DNA of 64,000 nucleotides from Bacillus cytotoxicus (GCF_023715645.1 NZ_JAMBOP010000018.1:26797-90796); one strand, 5' to 3'. Positions 51,706 to 61,396 are shown, counted from the stretch's first letter. A program made the numbers and translations. Notes: generated from the letters alone by a model not told the origin.

Positions 51706-53892
51706 TTAGTCATGCTTATGTTTATGTTTTTTATCTTTATTTTTTTTATCTTTGTCTTTTTTATCTTTATCTCCACCATGATCTGTGTCTTCATTACTAT
51801 TACCTTTACTATTGTCCCGTTCCAGATTTTGAGCTTCCGGTAAAATAGTTGCGGGTGGGGCCACTGCTGGTGGAACAGTGTCAGGACTAACCCCATTAAT
51901 GTACAGTTCATTATTCATTTGATATACGCTGCTCGGCTGTTGGAATCTAGATGTGTCTGTTTCAAATGCTTGAATCATTGCTTTAAAAATAAGGTGTGAG
52001 ATTTTTGTTGTATCTCCAAGCATATAATTCCCTGGGCCATTCTTCGCATATCCAGTCCAAACAGCCATTGTGTATTGTGGTGTATAACCGACAAACCAAC
52101 TATCATTGGTCGCTTTAGATGGATAGTCGAACTCACTGATTGTCTTTTCGTCAAAGTTTGTTGTTCCCGTTTTTCCTGCAATATCAAGACCCGCTACATT
52201 AGCTGCTGTACCTGTTCCGTTAGAGGCATTCACTACACCACGAAGCATATCGGTAATCATATAAGCCGTATAGTCATGCATAACACGTTTACCCTTCGAC
52301 TTAAAGCTTGTTTCTTTACCATCTGGGAAAACAACTTTTGTAACAAAATGCGGTTTTGTATACACACCATCATTTGCAAAGGCACCATATGCCCCTGCCA
52401 TCTCAAGAGGAGACACAAGGTTACTTCCAATTGCGTAAGACTCATAAACCTGATTATCGGGAAACGTAATCCCAAGTGATTGCGCAAACTCTTTTGCTTT
52501 ATTCAAACCAACTTCCTGTAATGTCTTCAAAGCTGGAATATTACGTGACTCTACTAAAGCGTTTCGCATAGACATAGGACCTTGATAATCCGTATAAGCG
52601 TTTCGAATGGGTTTTCCATTTGAGTAATGATACTGTTCGTCCACAAGTTGGTGGTATGTTGACCATTTTAAATTTTCAATCGCCGGACCATAATCAAAGA
52701 TTGGTTTAAACGTCGAACCTGGTTGACGGTTTATATCAATAGCGAAATTATTTCCGCGGAATGTTGATTTGTATTCATTGCGCCCACTTCCAATCGCACG
52801 CACTTCACCCGTTTTCGAATCCATAAACGTGAAAGCCGCCTGGAAACGGTCGTTCGGATAACTCACAATATCTTGCGTATTCATGATTTTATCGGCATAC
52901 TGTTGTGCGTTCGGGTCGAGTGTCATATAAATTTGAAGACCATCCGTACCGATATTAATGTCCTTCACCTTGTCTTCAACTTCTTTTGTTGCAGCATCCA
53001 AAAACGCTTCATAAGGCATACCTTCTTGATTGGTTTTCGGAACAATCCCTTTCGTTACCGGAACTTTCATTGCGTCCTGCATTTGTTGCTCTGTAATATA
53101 TCCTTGTTTTTGCATAGAAACCAAGACAAGATTACGGCGCTTTGTCGCCGCTTCTTCGTTTTCCGGTTTAGACGGATCGTAGTTATTCGGACTTTGCGGT
53201 AGTCCTGCCAACATTGCAGCCTGCGGAAGGGTCAATTTTTTCAAATCATTTGCTTCAATACCGTAGTAATTTTTGGCTGCGGCAGCAACGCCGTATGAGC
53301 GATTTCCAAGATTAATTTTGTTCAAGTATATTGTTAAAATATCTTGTTTAGAATATTTTTGCTCCAACTTATACGCCAAGTACCATTCTTGTATTTTTCG
53401 TTTTAACGTTTTTTGAGGAGACAAAAATGAGTTTTTAATAACTTGCTGTGTAATGGTACTTCCGCCCTGAGATCCGAAGTCCCCAGTCAAGTTTTCGAGA
53501 ATTGCTTTACCCGTTCGTTTTACGTCTATACCATGATGCTCATAAAAATGAGAATCTTCTGTAGCAATAAATGCATGTTCTAACACTTTCGGAACTTGAT
53601 CATAAGTGATTTTTGTTCGTTTTTCCTTTCCATATTCATAGATAAACTTCCCGTCTTTATCATAAAATTTCGTGGATAGCGGGTCCACCAATTTTGTAGC
53701 CTCTATTTGGGGAGCGTCCTTGATAATGTAAAAGAAAATAGCAACTCCTGCTACTACTAAACTGAGGCCAATTAGGAAACAAGCAAGTAAGATTTTTTTC
53801 AACATTGATCCTTTTTCAGAGGACTTTCCACTTCCGTTTTGTTTTTTCTTTGTTTGTTTTCGTTCTTCACGAGAACGATACGTTTCTGACAT
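51706..53892 (-). CDS. penicillin-binding protein 1A (transglycosylase/transpeptidase)
   Basis: 728 residues. A basic cytosolic start, one TM helix (about 32-57), a GT51 glycosyltransferase domain (TEDSHFYEHHG with Glu112, GGSTITQQ, KIQEWYLAYKLEQKYSK) and a transpeptidase domain (PGSTFKP with the S-x-x-K nucleophile, SRN, KTGTTN). The C-terminus is a low-complexity tail rich in Asp, Lys and His. It polymerises and cross-links peptidoglycan outside the membrane. GGAGAAC lies before the ATG. Convergent with the MFS gene. Confidence 0.9.
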   Translation of the reverse strand: MSETYRSREERKQTKKKQNGSGKSSEKGSMLKKILLACFLIGLSLVVAGVAIFFYIIKDAPQIEATKLVDPLSTKFYDKDGKFIYEYGKEKRTKITYDQVPKVLEHAFIATEDSHFYEHHGIDVKRTGKAILENLTGDFGSQGGSTITQQVIKNSFLSPQKTLKRKIQEWYLAYKLEQKYSKQDILTIYLNKINLGNRSYGVAAAAKNYYGIEANDLKKLTLPQAAMLAGLPQSPNNYDPSKPENEEAATKRRNLVLVSMQKQGYITEQQMQDAMKVPVTKGIVPKTNQEGMPYEAFLDAATKEVEDKVKDINIGTDGLQIYMTLDPNAQQYADKIMNTQDIVSYPNDRFQAAFTFMDSKTGEVRAIGSGRNEYKSTFRGNNFAIDINRQPGSTFKPIFDYGPAIENLKWSTYHQLVDEQYHYSNGKPIRNAYTDYQGPMSMRNALVESRNIPALKTLQEVGLNKAKEFAQSLGITFPDNQVYESYAIGSNLVSPLEMAGAYGAFANDGVYTKPHFVTKVVFPDGKETSFKSKGKRVMHDYTAYMITDMLRGVVNASNGTGTAANVAGLDIAGKTGTTNFDEKTISEFDYPSKATNDSWFVGYTPQYTMAVWTGYAKNGPGNYMLGDTTKISHLIFKAMIQAFETDTSRFQQPSSVYQMNNELYINGVSPDTVPPAVAPPATILPEAQNLERDNSKGNSNEDTDHGGDKDKKDKDKKNKDKKHKHKHD

Positions 53893-53990
53893 TTTGTTCT
53901 CCTCTACGTTTGTTTCGTTTACTTATGAAAGTTGCAGGCCATGTTAAATAAGCCCCTTTCGTTAACTTACTACCTACTAAATTACGAATA

Positions 53991-54215
53991 TTATATTTGG
54001 CCTAACACTTTCTCATCTATAACACGTACATAACGTACTAAATAGGAATTTATGATATAATCTCCTTCGTCACTTTTCGCAACAAAAAACTTGTCATGTT
54101 TCACTTTTTCTAAGACTTCTTGTATAACCTCTTCCTTTTTAACACCTAAACCTTTTATTATTTTTTCTTTTTTAATATCATTATCCAAAGTATAGCAAAC
54201 AGTAAATTCCTTCAA
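53991..54215 (-). CDS. small hypothetical protein
   Basis: 74 residues. FTVCYTLDNDIKKEKIIKGLG, then an alpha-helical KKEEVIQEVLEKVKHD and a strand-rich end (KFFVAKSDEGDYIINSYLVRYVRVIDE). Starts with TTG after AAGGGAGA. No family recognised; the length and fold suggest a small regulatory or adaptor protein. Confidence 0.55.
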   Translation of the reverse strand: MKEFTVCYTLDNDIKKEKIIKGLGVKKEEVIQEVLEKVKHDKFFVAKSDEGDYIINSYLVRYVRVIDEKVLGQI

Positions 54216-54428
54216 ATTAAATCTCCCTTTCTAGTACGGTTTCCAGTGTTTTAATAAAAGTAGGCTTCTATTTTTACAGACCCGTATAGGTGTAAAATTT
54301 AGATACTACATACGCACTTAATTATCGCTCAATTTAGCTTTTCATAGACCTCACATAAGAAATAAACTCTCTTATCGCTTCTTTCCATCTATACCTATTT
54401 CGTAAGAAACCTTATTTTTTAGGGGGTC

Positions 54429-54457
54429 ATAAGAGTTTTTTCAGAAAAAACTCTTAT
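54429..54457. terminator. perfect hairpin
   Basis: ATAAGAGTTTTTT pairs with AAAAAACTCTTAT. Confidence 0.6.
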
Positions 54458-54576
54458 AAAATCCCAAATAATATAGTTTATCTCCTAGATAAAAAGACGC
54501 TGGGTATATATTGAGGCTCCCGAAAAACAACATACTTTTAGTAAGTCGCTAAAATTTTTTTCTGTATACAGAAAAT

Positions 54577-54620
54577 AAAAAGCAGATAATCACCTACTAT
54601 AGTAGGTAGTTATCTACTTT
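54577..54620. terminator. hairpin terminator
   Basis: AAAAGCAGATAA...CACCTAC pairs with GTAGGT...TTATCTACTTTT. Confidence 0.65.
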
Positions 54621-54634
54621 TTTCTTTTTTACAA

Positions 54635-54671
54635 AAAATACCCGTAAAGATTAACCTTTATGGGTATTTTA
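54635..54671. terminator. hairpin terminator of the PepSY operon
   Basis: AAAATACCC...TAAA pairs with TTTA...GGGTATTTT, followed on the minus strand by TTTTTTG. Confidence 0.7.
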
Positions 54672-54732
54672 ATTATAGTTCTATATTTAAATATACGCTG
54701 TGTATAGTACTTATATTGAAAGTCTTTATATA

Positions 54733-54864
54733 TTACTTGTCGATATGACAAGGCGGCGTCGATGTTGATTTCGTCTCTTTTGTTTTATTGTGGTCTATAC
54801 ACATGTATACACCAAACATTAATAATACACCCACTACTATGTATGAAAAGATTTTCTTTTTCAT
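54733..54864 (-). CDS. 43-residue membrane-anchored peptide
   Basis: Begins MKKKIFSYIVVGVLLMFGVY and ends with a short extracellular tail containing Thr/Ser/Pro residues and the end PPCHIDK. AAGGAGA precedes the ATG by four to five bases. It follows the PepSY membrane protein gene by 36 bases on the same strand and so is co-transcribed. The Cys-His tail could bind a metal; this is inference. Confidence 0.55.
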   Translation of the reverse strand: MKKKIFSYIVVGVLLMFGVYMCIDHNKTKETKSTSTPPCHIDK

Positions 54865-54900
54865 TTCATTCTCCTTACTTTATCAATAATGTATCCTACA

Positions 54901-56295
54901 TTAACCAAACCATTTTTTCAAAGTTGGCACTCGCTTTATTACCAGCCAATCAAGCGTCAAAGCCACAAGCAACGAAATACCTACTAGCGGGAACAAAATC
55001 CCAAGCATAATAATAAGCGCTACTACACCTTTCATTAATTTAAAGTTCTTCGGTAAAGAAGGTGCACCTAATCGCCCAGACGGCTTACGTTTCCACCACA
55101 TCATGCAGCCTGTTATAGCAATTCCGATTAATACAAGACAAATTACAAAGTCCAATAGTTGATTAACTAACCCGAAATAACGCCCTTCATGCAGCGCAAT
55201 CCCTATAGAAATCGCTTTAGCCAATATTCCATAATCTGCAAATTGCAAATTCGCTAATACCTTTCCGCTGTACTGATCAATATGCAGTGTTGCTTCCCCT
55301 TTTGGATTGTCAGGTTTAACGGATAATGTGTACACACCTTTTTCTCCTTTAGGGAATGTAATTGCGTATCCATCTCCTAGATGATTTTTTTCTGCTAGTT
55401 TCATAATATCTGCCACCATAAGAGGGGCTGTTTTATTTCCCTTAGATTCTGGAACTGGTAACTTTTCTGCTGCCCAAGGAACATCCGCTACCGCTTTAGA
55501 TGGAACGGTAGACTGAGGCAAATTACCATCCCATAGTCCTGTCGGATATCCTGTTTTTGTAGTCGTTGCAATTTTATTAATATAATCTCCCCATAATCCA
55601 GACCAAGGAAGTCCTGTCAGTATAAATAGCGAGATGAACAATGAAAACCAAAACGCTGGAACAGAGTGTAAATCTCTTAGCATTGTCCTCTTTCCTTTAG
55701 CAAACCTTGGAATCAATGTACCAAAAATTGATTTTTTATTGCGCGGCCACCATAAATATAAGCCGGTAATCAACAAAATCATGGCCCAACAAGCAGCCAT
55801 CTCTACAATCCGATCTCCTGCCTTGCCAATCATAAGCTCGCCGTGCATCCGCTCTACTTGGCTCATGAATTTCTCTTCTTTCTTTAAATCCCCTAAAATT
55901 TTTCCATCATGTGGATTTACAAATACCGTCATTGGAACTTTCTTATCTACGATTCCTACTTCTGCTGAACGATTTTGAGCGAAAGATGGCTTGTACTTTG
56001 TAACAGAAGCACCGGGATACGCTTTTTTGACTGCTTCTATTTGCTCTTCAGCAGTCAACTTTTCTTTTGTAGCTTGTACATAGTAATAATCTTTGTATAT
56101 AATATTTTCAATTTGTGGCTTAAATAAATAGATACTACCTGTGATTGCTAATAAGATTACAAAAGGTGCAAAAATAATGCCAGCATAAAAATGCCAGCGC
56201 CATACAGCTCGATATAAAAATTGCGCTTTCGAATTGTCTACCTGAGCTTCATGATCTTCAGTAGAATGATTTACTATTTGTTGTTTTGCAAACAT
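54901..56295 (-). CDS. PepSY-associated transmembrane protein
   Basis: 464 residues with four TM helices and extracellular PepSY-type domains. FLYRAVWRWHFYAGIIFAPFVILLAITGSIYLF is the opening helix with its His, MQVERMHGELMIG and LRDLHSVPAFWFSLFISLFILTGLPW are further conserved blocks, and IALHEGRYFGLVNQLLDFV is near the end. The family is linked to ferric-siderophore or heme handling (FsrB/PiuB-like reductases). No Fur box was recognised upstream. GGGGGGG lies seven bases before the ATG. Confidence 0.82.
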   Translation of the reverse strand: MFAKQQIVNHSTEDHEAQVDNSKAQFLYRAVWRWHFYAGIIFAPFVILLAITGSIYLFKPQIENIIYKDYYYVQATKEKLTAEEQIEAVKKAYPGASVTKYKPSFAQNRSAEVGIVDKKVPMTVFVNPHDGKILGDLKKEEKFMSQVERMHGELMIGKAGDRIVEMAACWAMILLITGLYLWWPRNKKSIFGTLIPRFAKGKRTMLRDLHSVPAFWFSLFISLFILTGLPWSGLWGDYINKIATTTKTGYPTGLWDGNLPQSTVPSKAVADVPWAAEKLPVPESKGNKTAPLMVADIMKLAEKNHLGDGYAITFPKGEKGVYTLSVKPDNPKGEATLHIDQYSGKVLANLQFADYGILAKAISIGIALHEGRYFGLVNQLLDFVICLVLIGIAITGCMMWWKRKPSGRLGAPSLPKNFKLMKGVVALIIMLGILFPLVGISLLVALTLDWLVIKRVPTLKKWFG

Positions 56296-56526
56296 ATTTC
56301 GTCCCCCCCTAAATGATGCTTGTCCTTCCTTCTTTATACAAACTTATAAGGCTATAATTTCGATTTTTAATATATCGGATATATGTGAACATTTTGTGAG
56401 GATTCTTCAAACTTATTTGCAATTTTTTTGAAACATTAAAGTGAAACTGCCATTATATATAAATACGAACAGTCTGCTCAAAATCTTCTCTTTTAGGTAG
56501 ACTCCTTTATATATTTTATTATTAGC

Positions 56527-56560
56527 AAAAGACGACTGCTATTTTCAAGCAATCGCCTTT
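56527..56560 (-). terminator. terminator of the BceAB-type operon
   Basis: GCGATTGCT pairs with AGCAGTCGT (with G-U pairs), ending in CTTTT on the minus strand. Confidence 0.6.
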
Positions 56561-56567
56561 CCTTTTA

Positions 56568-58433
56568 CTATCCCTTTGGCAATACCATACCTTTATACAA
56601 TTGTACTGTTGTCCAGTAATATGCAAAATAAATGAGAACAAACAAACTAATTGGCATCCAAATTTTCACATACGGATCAAGCAAAATGAATGAAAATAAA
56701 TTCATACCAACTAATACATGAGCGATTCCGACAATCCCAGGAAATAAGAAGATGAAGAATACTTCTTTATAGATGCTGCGAGAAAGCATTCCTTTTCGAA
56801 CACCAATTTTTCGAAGCATAGCATAGCGGCGTTTATCTCTAGATGCTCCTGTTAAAATTTTAAACATAAGTGAACTAGCCATCATCGCAAGAAAAGAAGC
56901 GCCTAGGAAAAAACCCATAAACATTGTGCCGCTCATAAAAGTATACATAAACTGGTACGTTGTCATTTTCGTTTGCATCGGTACTTCTTCACCAACATGT
57001 TTTTCAGCGACTTCTTTTTGGCGTTGATCAATTTTCGTAAGAAACGATTTATATTTTTGCAGATCATCAACACGAACTAAAAGGAGTAAATGTGTTGTCC
57101 CTTGTACTTTTTCATAATTTTCTTTGTCAGCAATGCGGAGCGGCTTTCCTTCAAATTGATTGTAGCTAATTTGAAATTCACGAGTAAGTGCATCTTCCCA
57201 TTGCTGAGGCATGCTTGGATATTTTCTTGTTGATGGATTCTCAAGCGATGTATATATAGATTCAGGTAGTGTCTCACTTACGCGAACACGAATTGGCTCT
57301 TTACTTTTTTTCGCACTTTTGTGCTCTGAAATAAGCGGTGGATGATCAAGTAAATCGTCACGTAAAAAGTATACCGCTTCTTCAGTTTCTTTATAAGCAT
57401 ACTTCTTTTCTTCTATAATGTTCATTTGCTTTAATTCTTTTATTTCTTCAGCATTTGGATCATGAATCGTCGCATCATACACTCGCGAAAATTCCGTTGT
57501 CATCCCAACATTTTTTTGAAATGCCATCCCAGCTGTCATCGCACCAGCACCTAGTGCAATTAACATAGAAACTGTTCCTAACACTCTCGATAAACTATTA
57601 ATTCGAAAACGCAGCTGTGCAAGCGTAAAACTATTAAGCCCTGCTTCGTTTCTTTTTTTATTTCTTTTTAACATCGTAACAAATAAAGGAAATAATGAAC
57701 CAAATATAAAATAAGTTCCAATTGTCGTACAAAATGTTGCAACTATAAGTCCCATTTCCTGCAAGTCATTCACATGAATGATTGCGTAATATCCAATACC
57801 TAACATCAAAATTCCAAGCACCGTAAAAACCGTAATACGAAGTTTACTTTTTTCTACCTCATCTTGCGTTTCATCTTCTCGTATAAGCTCTAATTCTGTT
57901 TTGCGTAGAATACGAAAGCTATTCATCATCCCTGTCACTACAAAAAGAACAAAGAAAAAAAGGAACGTTGCAATTAAAGCAGGAAAATAAAGTGCCTCAT
58001 ATCCCTTCGCTGATACATCCATACTTTTTATAAGAGTCTTTCCTACTGCACTGGCTAATCCAATTCCTACCGCATTTCCAATCATTAAAGCAACTATTCC
58101 AAGCCCTAATGTTTCCATAAATAGCAGCTGTGCAACCTTCTTCTTTTTTGCCCCAAGCATCATATACATACCTAATTCTTTTCGGCGTAATGTAAGCAAA
58201 AATGAATTTGCATAAAGAATGTAAAATAAGGTGATAAACGAAAGTAACACAGAACCAATCCCGAAGACAATACGAATGCTGTTAATGATACTATTTTCTT
58301 TCGTAAATTCAGTATTTAAGGCCATCGTTTGAAACATATAAAAAATACTTATACTAACGATAAGACCAATTAACAAAACAAGATAATCTTTCATCATCTT
58401 TCGTATACTATGTACAGATAATTTCAGTAACAT
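56568..58433 (-). CDS. BceB-type ABC transporter permease
   Basis: 621 residues with ten predicted TM helices and the large extracellular domain of about 200 residues between TM7 and TM8 (about 310-510) typical of peptide-antibiotic detoxification permeases such as BceB, YxdM and VraG. FtsX segments are at LRRKELGMYMMLGAKKKKVAQLLFMETLGLG and RRYAMLRKIGVRKGML. It follows the ATPase by 12 bases. No two-component system lies adjacent, unlike typical bce loci. Confidence 0.85.
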   Translation of the reverse strand: MLLKLSVHSIRKMMKDYLVLLIGLIVSISIFYMFQTMALNTEFTKENSIINSIRIVFGIGSVLLSFITLFYILYANSFLLTLRRKELGMYMMLGAKKKKVAQLLFMETLGLGIVALMIGNAVGIGLASAVGKTLIKSMDVSAKGYEALYFPALIATFLFFFVLFVVTGMMNSFRILRKTELELIREDETQDEVEKSKLRITVFTVLGILMLGIGYYAIIHVNDLQEMGLIVATFCTTIGTYFIFGSLFPLFVTMLKRNKKRNEAGLNSFTLAQLRFRINSLSRVLGTVSMLIALGAGAMTAGMAFQKNVGMTTEFSRVYDATIHDPNAEEIKELKQMNIIEEKKYAYKETEEAVYFLRDDLLDHPPLISEHKSAKKSKEPIRVRVSETLPESIYTSLENPSTRKYPSMPQQWEDALTREFQISYNQFEGKPLRIADKENYEKVQGTTHLLLLVRVDDLQKYKSFLTKIDQRQKEVAEKHVGEEVPMQTKMTTYQFMYTFMSGTMFMGFFLGASFLAMMASSLMFKILTGASRDKRRYAMLRKIGVRKGMLSRSIYKEVFFIFLFPGIVGIAHVLVGMNLFSFILLDPYVKIWMPISLFVLIYFAYYWTTVQLYKGMVLPKG

Positions 58434-58445
58434 GTCCCCACCTCC

Positions 58446-59213
58446 TTATATCGCTTCCTTAGAAGAACTCATTTTTCCTAACACATTTAAAATATCTTGA
58501 TAAAATGCTTCTCTACTTCCATTGCGGTGAATTTCCTCATAGAGCAATCCGTCTTGGATAAATAATATTCGTTCGCAATAACTAGCACTAAATACATCAT
58601 GCGTTACCATCATAATGCTAACTTGATGATTTTCATGTAAATCACGCATCGCTTCTAATAAACTTTTCGCATTTTTACTATCAAGCGCTCCTGTTGGTTC
58701 ATCTGCAAGAATAATAGCTGGATTATGTACGAGTGCACGAGCTGCTGCCGTACGCTGCTTTTGACCACCAGAAACTGTAGTTGGATATTTCTCTAGAATT
58801 GCTTCTATCCCCAGTTTTATCGCTACCTCTTGTACTTTTCCTTCAATATCTTTCGAAGGCACTCCTTGCAGTGACAACGGCAACGCAATATTTTCATAAA
58901 TTGAAAGGTTTTCAAGAAGATTAAAATCTTGAAAAATAAACCCTAGCTTTTGCGCTCTAAAATCAGATAATGCATTTCCTTTCATATTTGTTATGTCTGT
59001 TCCAGCAATTTTCACGGTACCACTAGTCGCTTGATCAAGTGTCGAAATTACATTCAACAATGTCGTTTTCCCTGATCCCGATGGGCCCATTATTCCAACA
59101 AACTCGCCTTCTTTTACCGATAACGTTATTCCTTTTAATACCCTTGAATGGTTTTCTTTTTTCTTTCCATATATTTTTTCTACTTGATTTACTTCTACTA
59201 CATCATTTTTCAT
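58446..59213 (-). CDS. BceA-type ABC transporter ATP-binding protein
   Basis: About 255 residues. Walker A GPSGSGKTTLLN, Q-loop FIFQDFNLLENL, signature VSGGQKQRTAAARAL, Walker B IILADEPTGALD and switch MMVTHD are complete. ATG 59213 follows AGGGG by eight bases. With the following permease it should form a resistance transporter against cell-wall-active peptides such as bacitracin or defensins. Confidence 0.88.
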   Translation of the reverse strand: MKNDVVEVNQVEKIYGKKKENHSRVLKGITLSVKEGEFVGIMGPSGSGKTTLLNVISTLDQATSGTVKIAGTDITNMKGNALSDFRAQKLGFIFQDFNLLENLSIYENIALPLSLQGVPSKDIEGKVQEVAIKLGIEAILEKYPTTVSGGQKQRTAAARALVHNPAIILADEPTGALDSKNAKSLLEAMRDLHENHQVSIMMVTHDVFSASYCERILFIQDGLLYEEIHRNGSREAFYQDILNVLGKMSSSKEAI

Positions 59214-59285
59214 CACTTCATCCCCTATCTCTTAGTATCTATTAGTATCTTCCCAGAAATTTTTTAAGTTTTTTGTAGGTAAATT

Positions 59286-59301
59286 CTTAAGAATTCTTAA
59301 G
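59286..59301. promoter_or_regulatory. 16-bp perfect palindrome upstream of the BceAB-type operon
   Basis: CTTAAGAATTCTTAAG is fully self-complementary and lies about 75 bases before the ATPase gene. It may be the binding site of a regulator encoded elsewhere. Confidence 0.45.
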
Positions 59302-59321
59302 ATTCACGATATAAATACGAA

Positions 59322-59359
59322 AAAAAATGAGCTTGGTATCATACCAAACTCATTTTTTG
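59322..59359. terminator. terminator
   Basis: AAAAAATGAG...TTGGTAT pairs with ATACCAA...CTCATTTTTT, right after the stop of the 59360 gene. Confidence 0.8.
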
Positions 59360-59857
59360 TTAAGCAATATTCTCTTTTTGTTCTATCTCGTAATCAATCT
59401 CGAGAAACTTCACACCAAACAGCCACATTTGATGATGTGCTGTTAACGTTGCTGTAGCCTTCTCTCTTATCGTAAACGTTTCTGCGAGTGGCAAGCGAAT
59501 AGTAAAGAAGCGGTTATGTAAATATATCCCCTCATCCCCTCTTGCACTATTCCTTAATCGACTCGTAATGATAAGATTGTTTTTATCATTACGCAATTTT
59601 AATATCCCCGTCATATTTGCATACGGTAATGGCAATGCAATATTCATGTATGTTTCCTCGCTATATTCATGCTGAGAATAGAGCGCGACAAAGATTGTTT
59701 CATTTTTCCAAACCCACGCTCTAACATCATTTCTACCATCTTTTTCATCTTTTATAGCAACAATTTCCCCATACATCCTCTCTAAGCGATTTCCCATCCC
59801 TAAATGAATTTGTTGTACACGCCGGCTTATTTTTTCATATAGAAAAGCAAATGGCAA
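59360..59857 (-). CDS. hypothetical protein downstream of asnA
   Basis: About 165 residues, soluble, beta-rich (NDVRAWVWKNETIFVALYSQ, TYMNIALPLPYANMTGILKL, IYLHNRFFTIRLPLAETFTI). No family is named with confidence. The ATG at 59911 lies inside the asnA terminator hairpin and has no ribosome-binding site, so TTG 59857, preceded by AAAAGG, is proposed. The protein may also be a remnant of a longer one. Confidence 0.45.
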   Translation of the reverse strand: MPFAFLYEKISRRVQQIHLGMGNRLERMYGEIVAIKDEKDGRNDVRAWVWKNETIFVALYSQHEYSEETYMNIALPLPYANMTGILKLRNDKNNLIITSRLRNSARGDEGIYLHNRFFTIRLPLAETFTIREKATATLTAHHQMWLFGVKFLEIDYEIEQKENIA

Positions 59858-59883
59858 AAATCGAGCCTTTTGTATCAGTAAAG

Positions 59884-59943
59884 TAAAAAAGAAGCCGACT
59901 CCAGTAATCATTTAGGTGCTTACTAGAGATCGGTTCCTTCTTA
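59884..59943 (-). terminator. asnA terminator
   Basis: On the minus strand AGAAG..CCGA.CTC.AGTAA pairs with TTACT.GAGTCGG.CTTCT, followed by TTTTTT. A long branched stem. Confidence 0.65.
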
Positions 59944-60046
59944 CATTTTTCGGCGCAAATAGTGCATTTATCGGCGATTCGACATGATTTAAAGATTACT
60001 CGGCAATATTTGATAAAAAATAGTCTGGTCCATGAAACACGTTCTT

Positions 60047-61030
60047 TTAAAACAAGTGAATGTTTTGTTTTTTGCACGCTTCACGCATTTCATCTGGCCA
60101 TACAGAAGACTGCACTTCACCGATATGTGCTTTACGTAAAAAGTACATGCACATTCTCGATTGTCCGATTCCACCACCAATTGTTAGTGGCAGTACATCT
60201 TCTAAAATTCCTTTATGGAAATCGTACTCACGTTTGAAATCTTCTCCTACTATTGTTAATTGTTCATCAAGTGCTTTACTGTCAACGCGAATGCCCATAG
60301 ATGATAACTCAAATGAAGATTGCAATACTGGATACCAGAATAAAATATCTCCGTTCAATTTCCAATCATCATAGTCAGATGCACGCCCATCATGTTTTTC
60401 ACCGGAACGCAGCGCCCCGCCAATCCCGCTAATAAATACTGCACCATGCTCTTTTGCAATCGCATGTTCACGATCTTTCGGTGTTAATTCTGGATATTTA
60501 TCTTCAAGCTCCTGCGATGTGATAAACACGATATCTTCCGGTAAATATTTACCAAGAAACGGATATTTTTCAAACAAATAGCCCTCTAAATCTTTGAATA
60601 TTCCGTAAATTTTCTGTACTGTTTCTTGTAAATAATCCGTTGTACGCCATTCTTGTTGAACAATTTTCTCCCAATCCCATTGGTCAACGTAAATGGAATG
60701 CGTTTCATCTAACTCTTCATCACGGCGAATCGCGTTCATGTTTGTATATAATCCTTCACCAGCTTCATATCCATATTCATGCAGTGCGAATCGTTTCCAT
60801 TTCGCTAGTGAATGTACAATTTCTAACTCTTCTCCTGAATGCAGCATATCAAATTCAATTGGACGTTCCACACCATTTAAATGATCATTTAACCCTGATT
60901 TTTTCGTTACAAATAATGGTGCTGATACACGGAATAACTCAAGACGTTTTGATAATTGATCCTCAAAAAATGTTTTAACTTCCTTAATTGCAATTTGTGT
61001 TTCTCTTACTGTCATTAATGTTTGATACAT
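60047..61030 (-). CDS. asnA: aspartate--ammonia ligase (asparagine synthetase A)
   Basis: 327 residues of the class II aminoacyl-tRNA-synthetase-like AsnA, which makes asparagine from aspartate, ammonia and [55 protein letters not shown] and [16 protein letters not shown] match the family over its full length (about 330 in E. coli). A T-box leader upstream indicates control by uncharged tRNA-Asn. A good AGGAGG ribosome-binding site precedes the ATG. Confidence 0.93.
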   Translation of the reverse strand: MYQTLMTVRETQIAIKEVKTFFEDQLSKRLELFRVSAPLFVTKKSGLNDHLNGVERPIEFDMLHSGEELEIVHSLAKWKRFALHEYGYEAGEGLYTNMNAIRRDEELDETHSIYVDQWDWEKIVQQEWRTTDYLQETVQKIYGIFKDLEGYLFEKYPFLGKYLPEDIVFITSQELEDKYPELTPKDREHAIAKEHGAVFISGIGGALRSGEKHDGRASDYDDWKLNGDILFWYPVLQSSFELSSMGIRVDSKALDEQLTIVGEDFKREYDFHKGILEDVLPLTIGGGIGQSRMCMYFLRKAHIGEVQSSVWPDEMREACKKQNIHLF

Positions 61031-61077
61031 GATGTTTTCCTCCTAAAATGTTTTGATGTAATGAGGAAAGAAACCAA

Positions 61078-61390
61078 TAAAAAAAGTCCTTCTTTCCCAA
61101 AAAACTGGGACGAAAGACTTTGGTTCCGCGGTACCACCCAAATTAGCAACAGAGGTTGCTCACTTATCAGTACGGAGATTAGAGAAAACTCGATACTGTT
61201 CTTCTTGTAACGGCGAAGTTCCCGGCTAAGTCTACTTTCCTAAAAAGGATTTCGGTTAGCGACTCCAGGAGGTTCTTCATAACAGGCTTCGTATCAGGCT
61301 CACACCACCCCTGACTCGCTTGGACTACGTCCTATTACTACTCTTCCTTTCACAGTCGTTTTACTGTCACATCTCTGAAACATTTTATTA
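61078..61390 (-). ncRNA. T-box leader (tRNA-Asn) of asnA
   Basis: On the minus strand the T-box GGGTGGTACCGCGG (near 61121-61134) is followed by a terminator, AAAGTCTTTCGTCCCA against TGGGAAAGAAGGACTTT, and T7. Upstream are AGAGTAGTAATAGG and GGGGTGGTGTGAGCCTG of stem I, and a specifier loop GAAGAACCTCC in which AAC (61272-61274) is the likely Asn codon. Confidence 0.88.
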
Positions 61391-61396
61391 ATGTTT

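Larger units (their letters stand above)
54216..54732. other. intergenic region rich in hairpins
   Basis: Over 500 bases with three strong hairpins (54429-54457, 54577-54620, 54635-54671) and a possible IS1182-type end relic (TTGAGGCTCCCGAAAAAC, 54509-54526). No gene was seen. Confidence 0.4.

Noticed and set aside
59835-60077. 80-codon minus-strand frame between asnA and the hypothetical gene
   Set aside because: It overlaps the asnA terminator and the start of the next gene in another frame; no ribosome-binding site.
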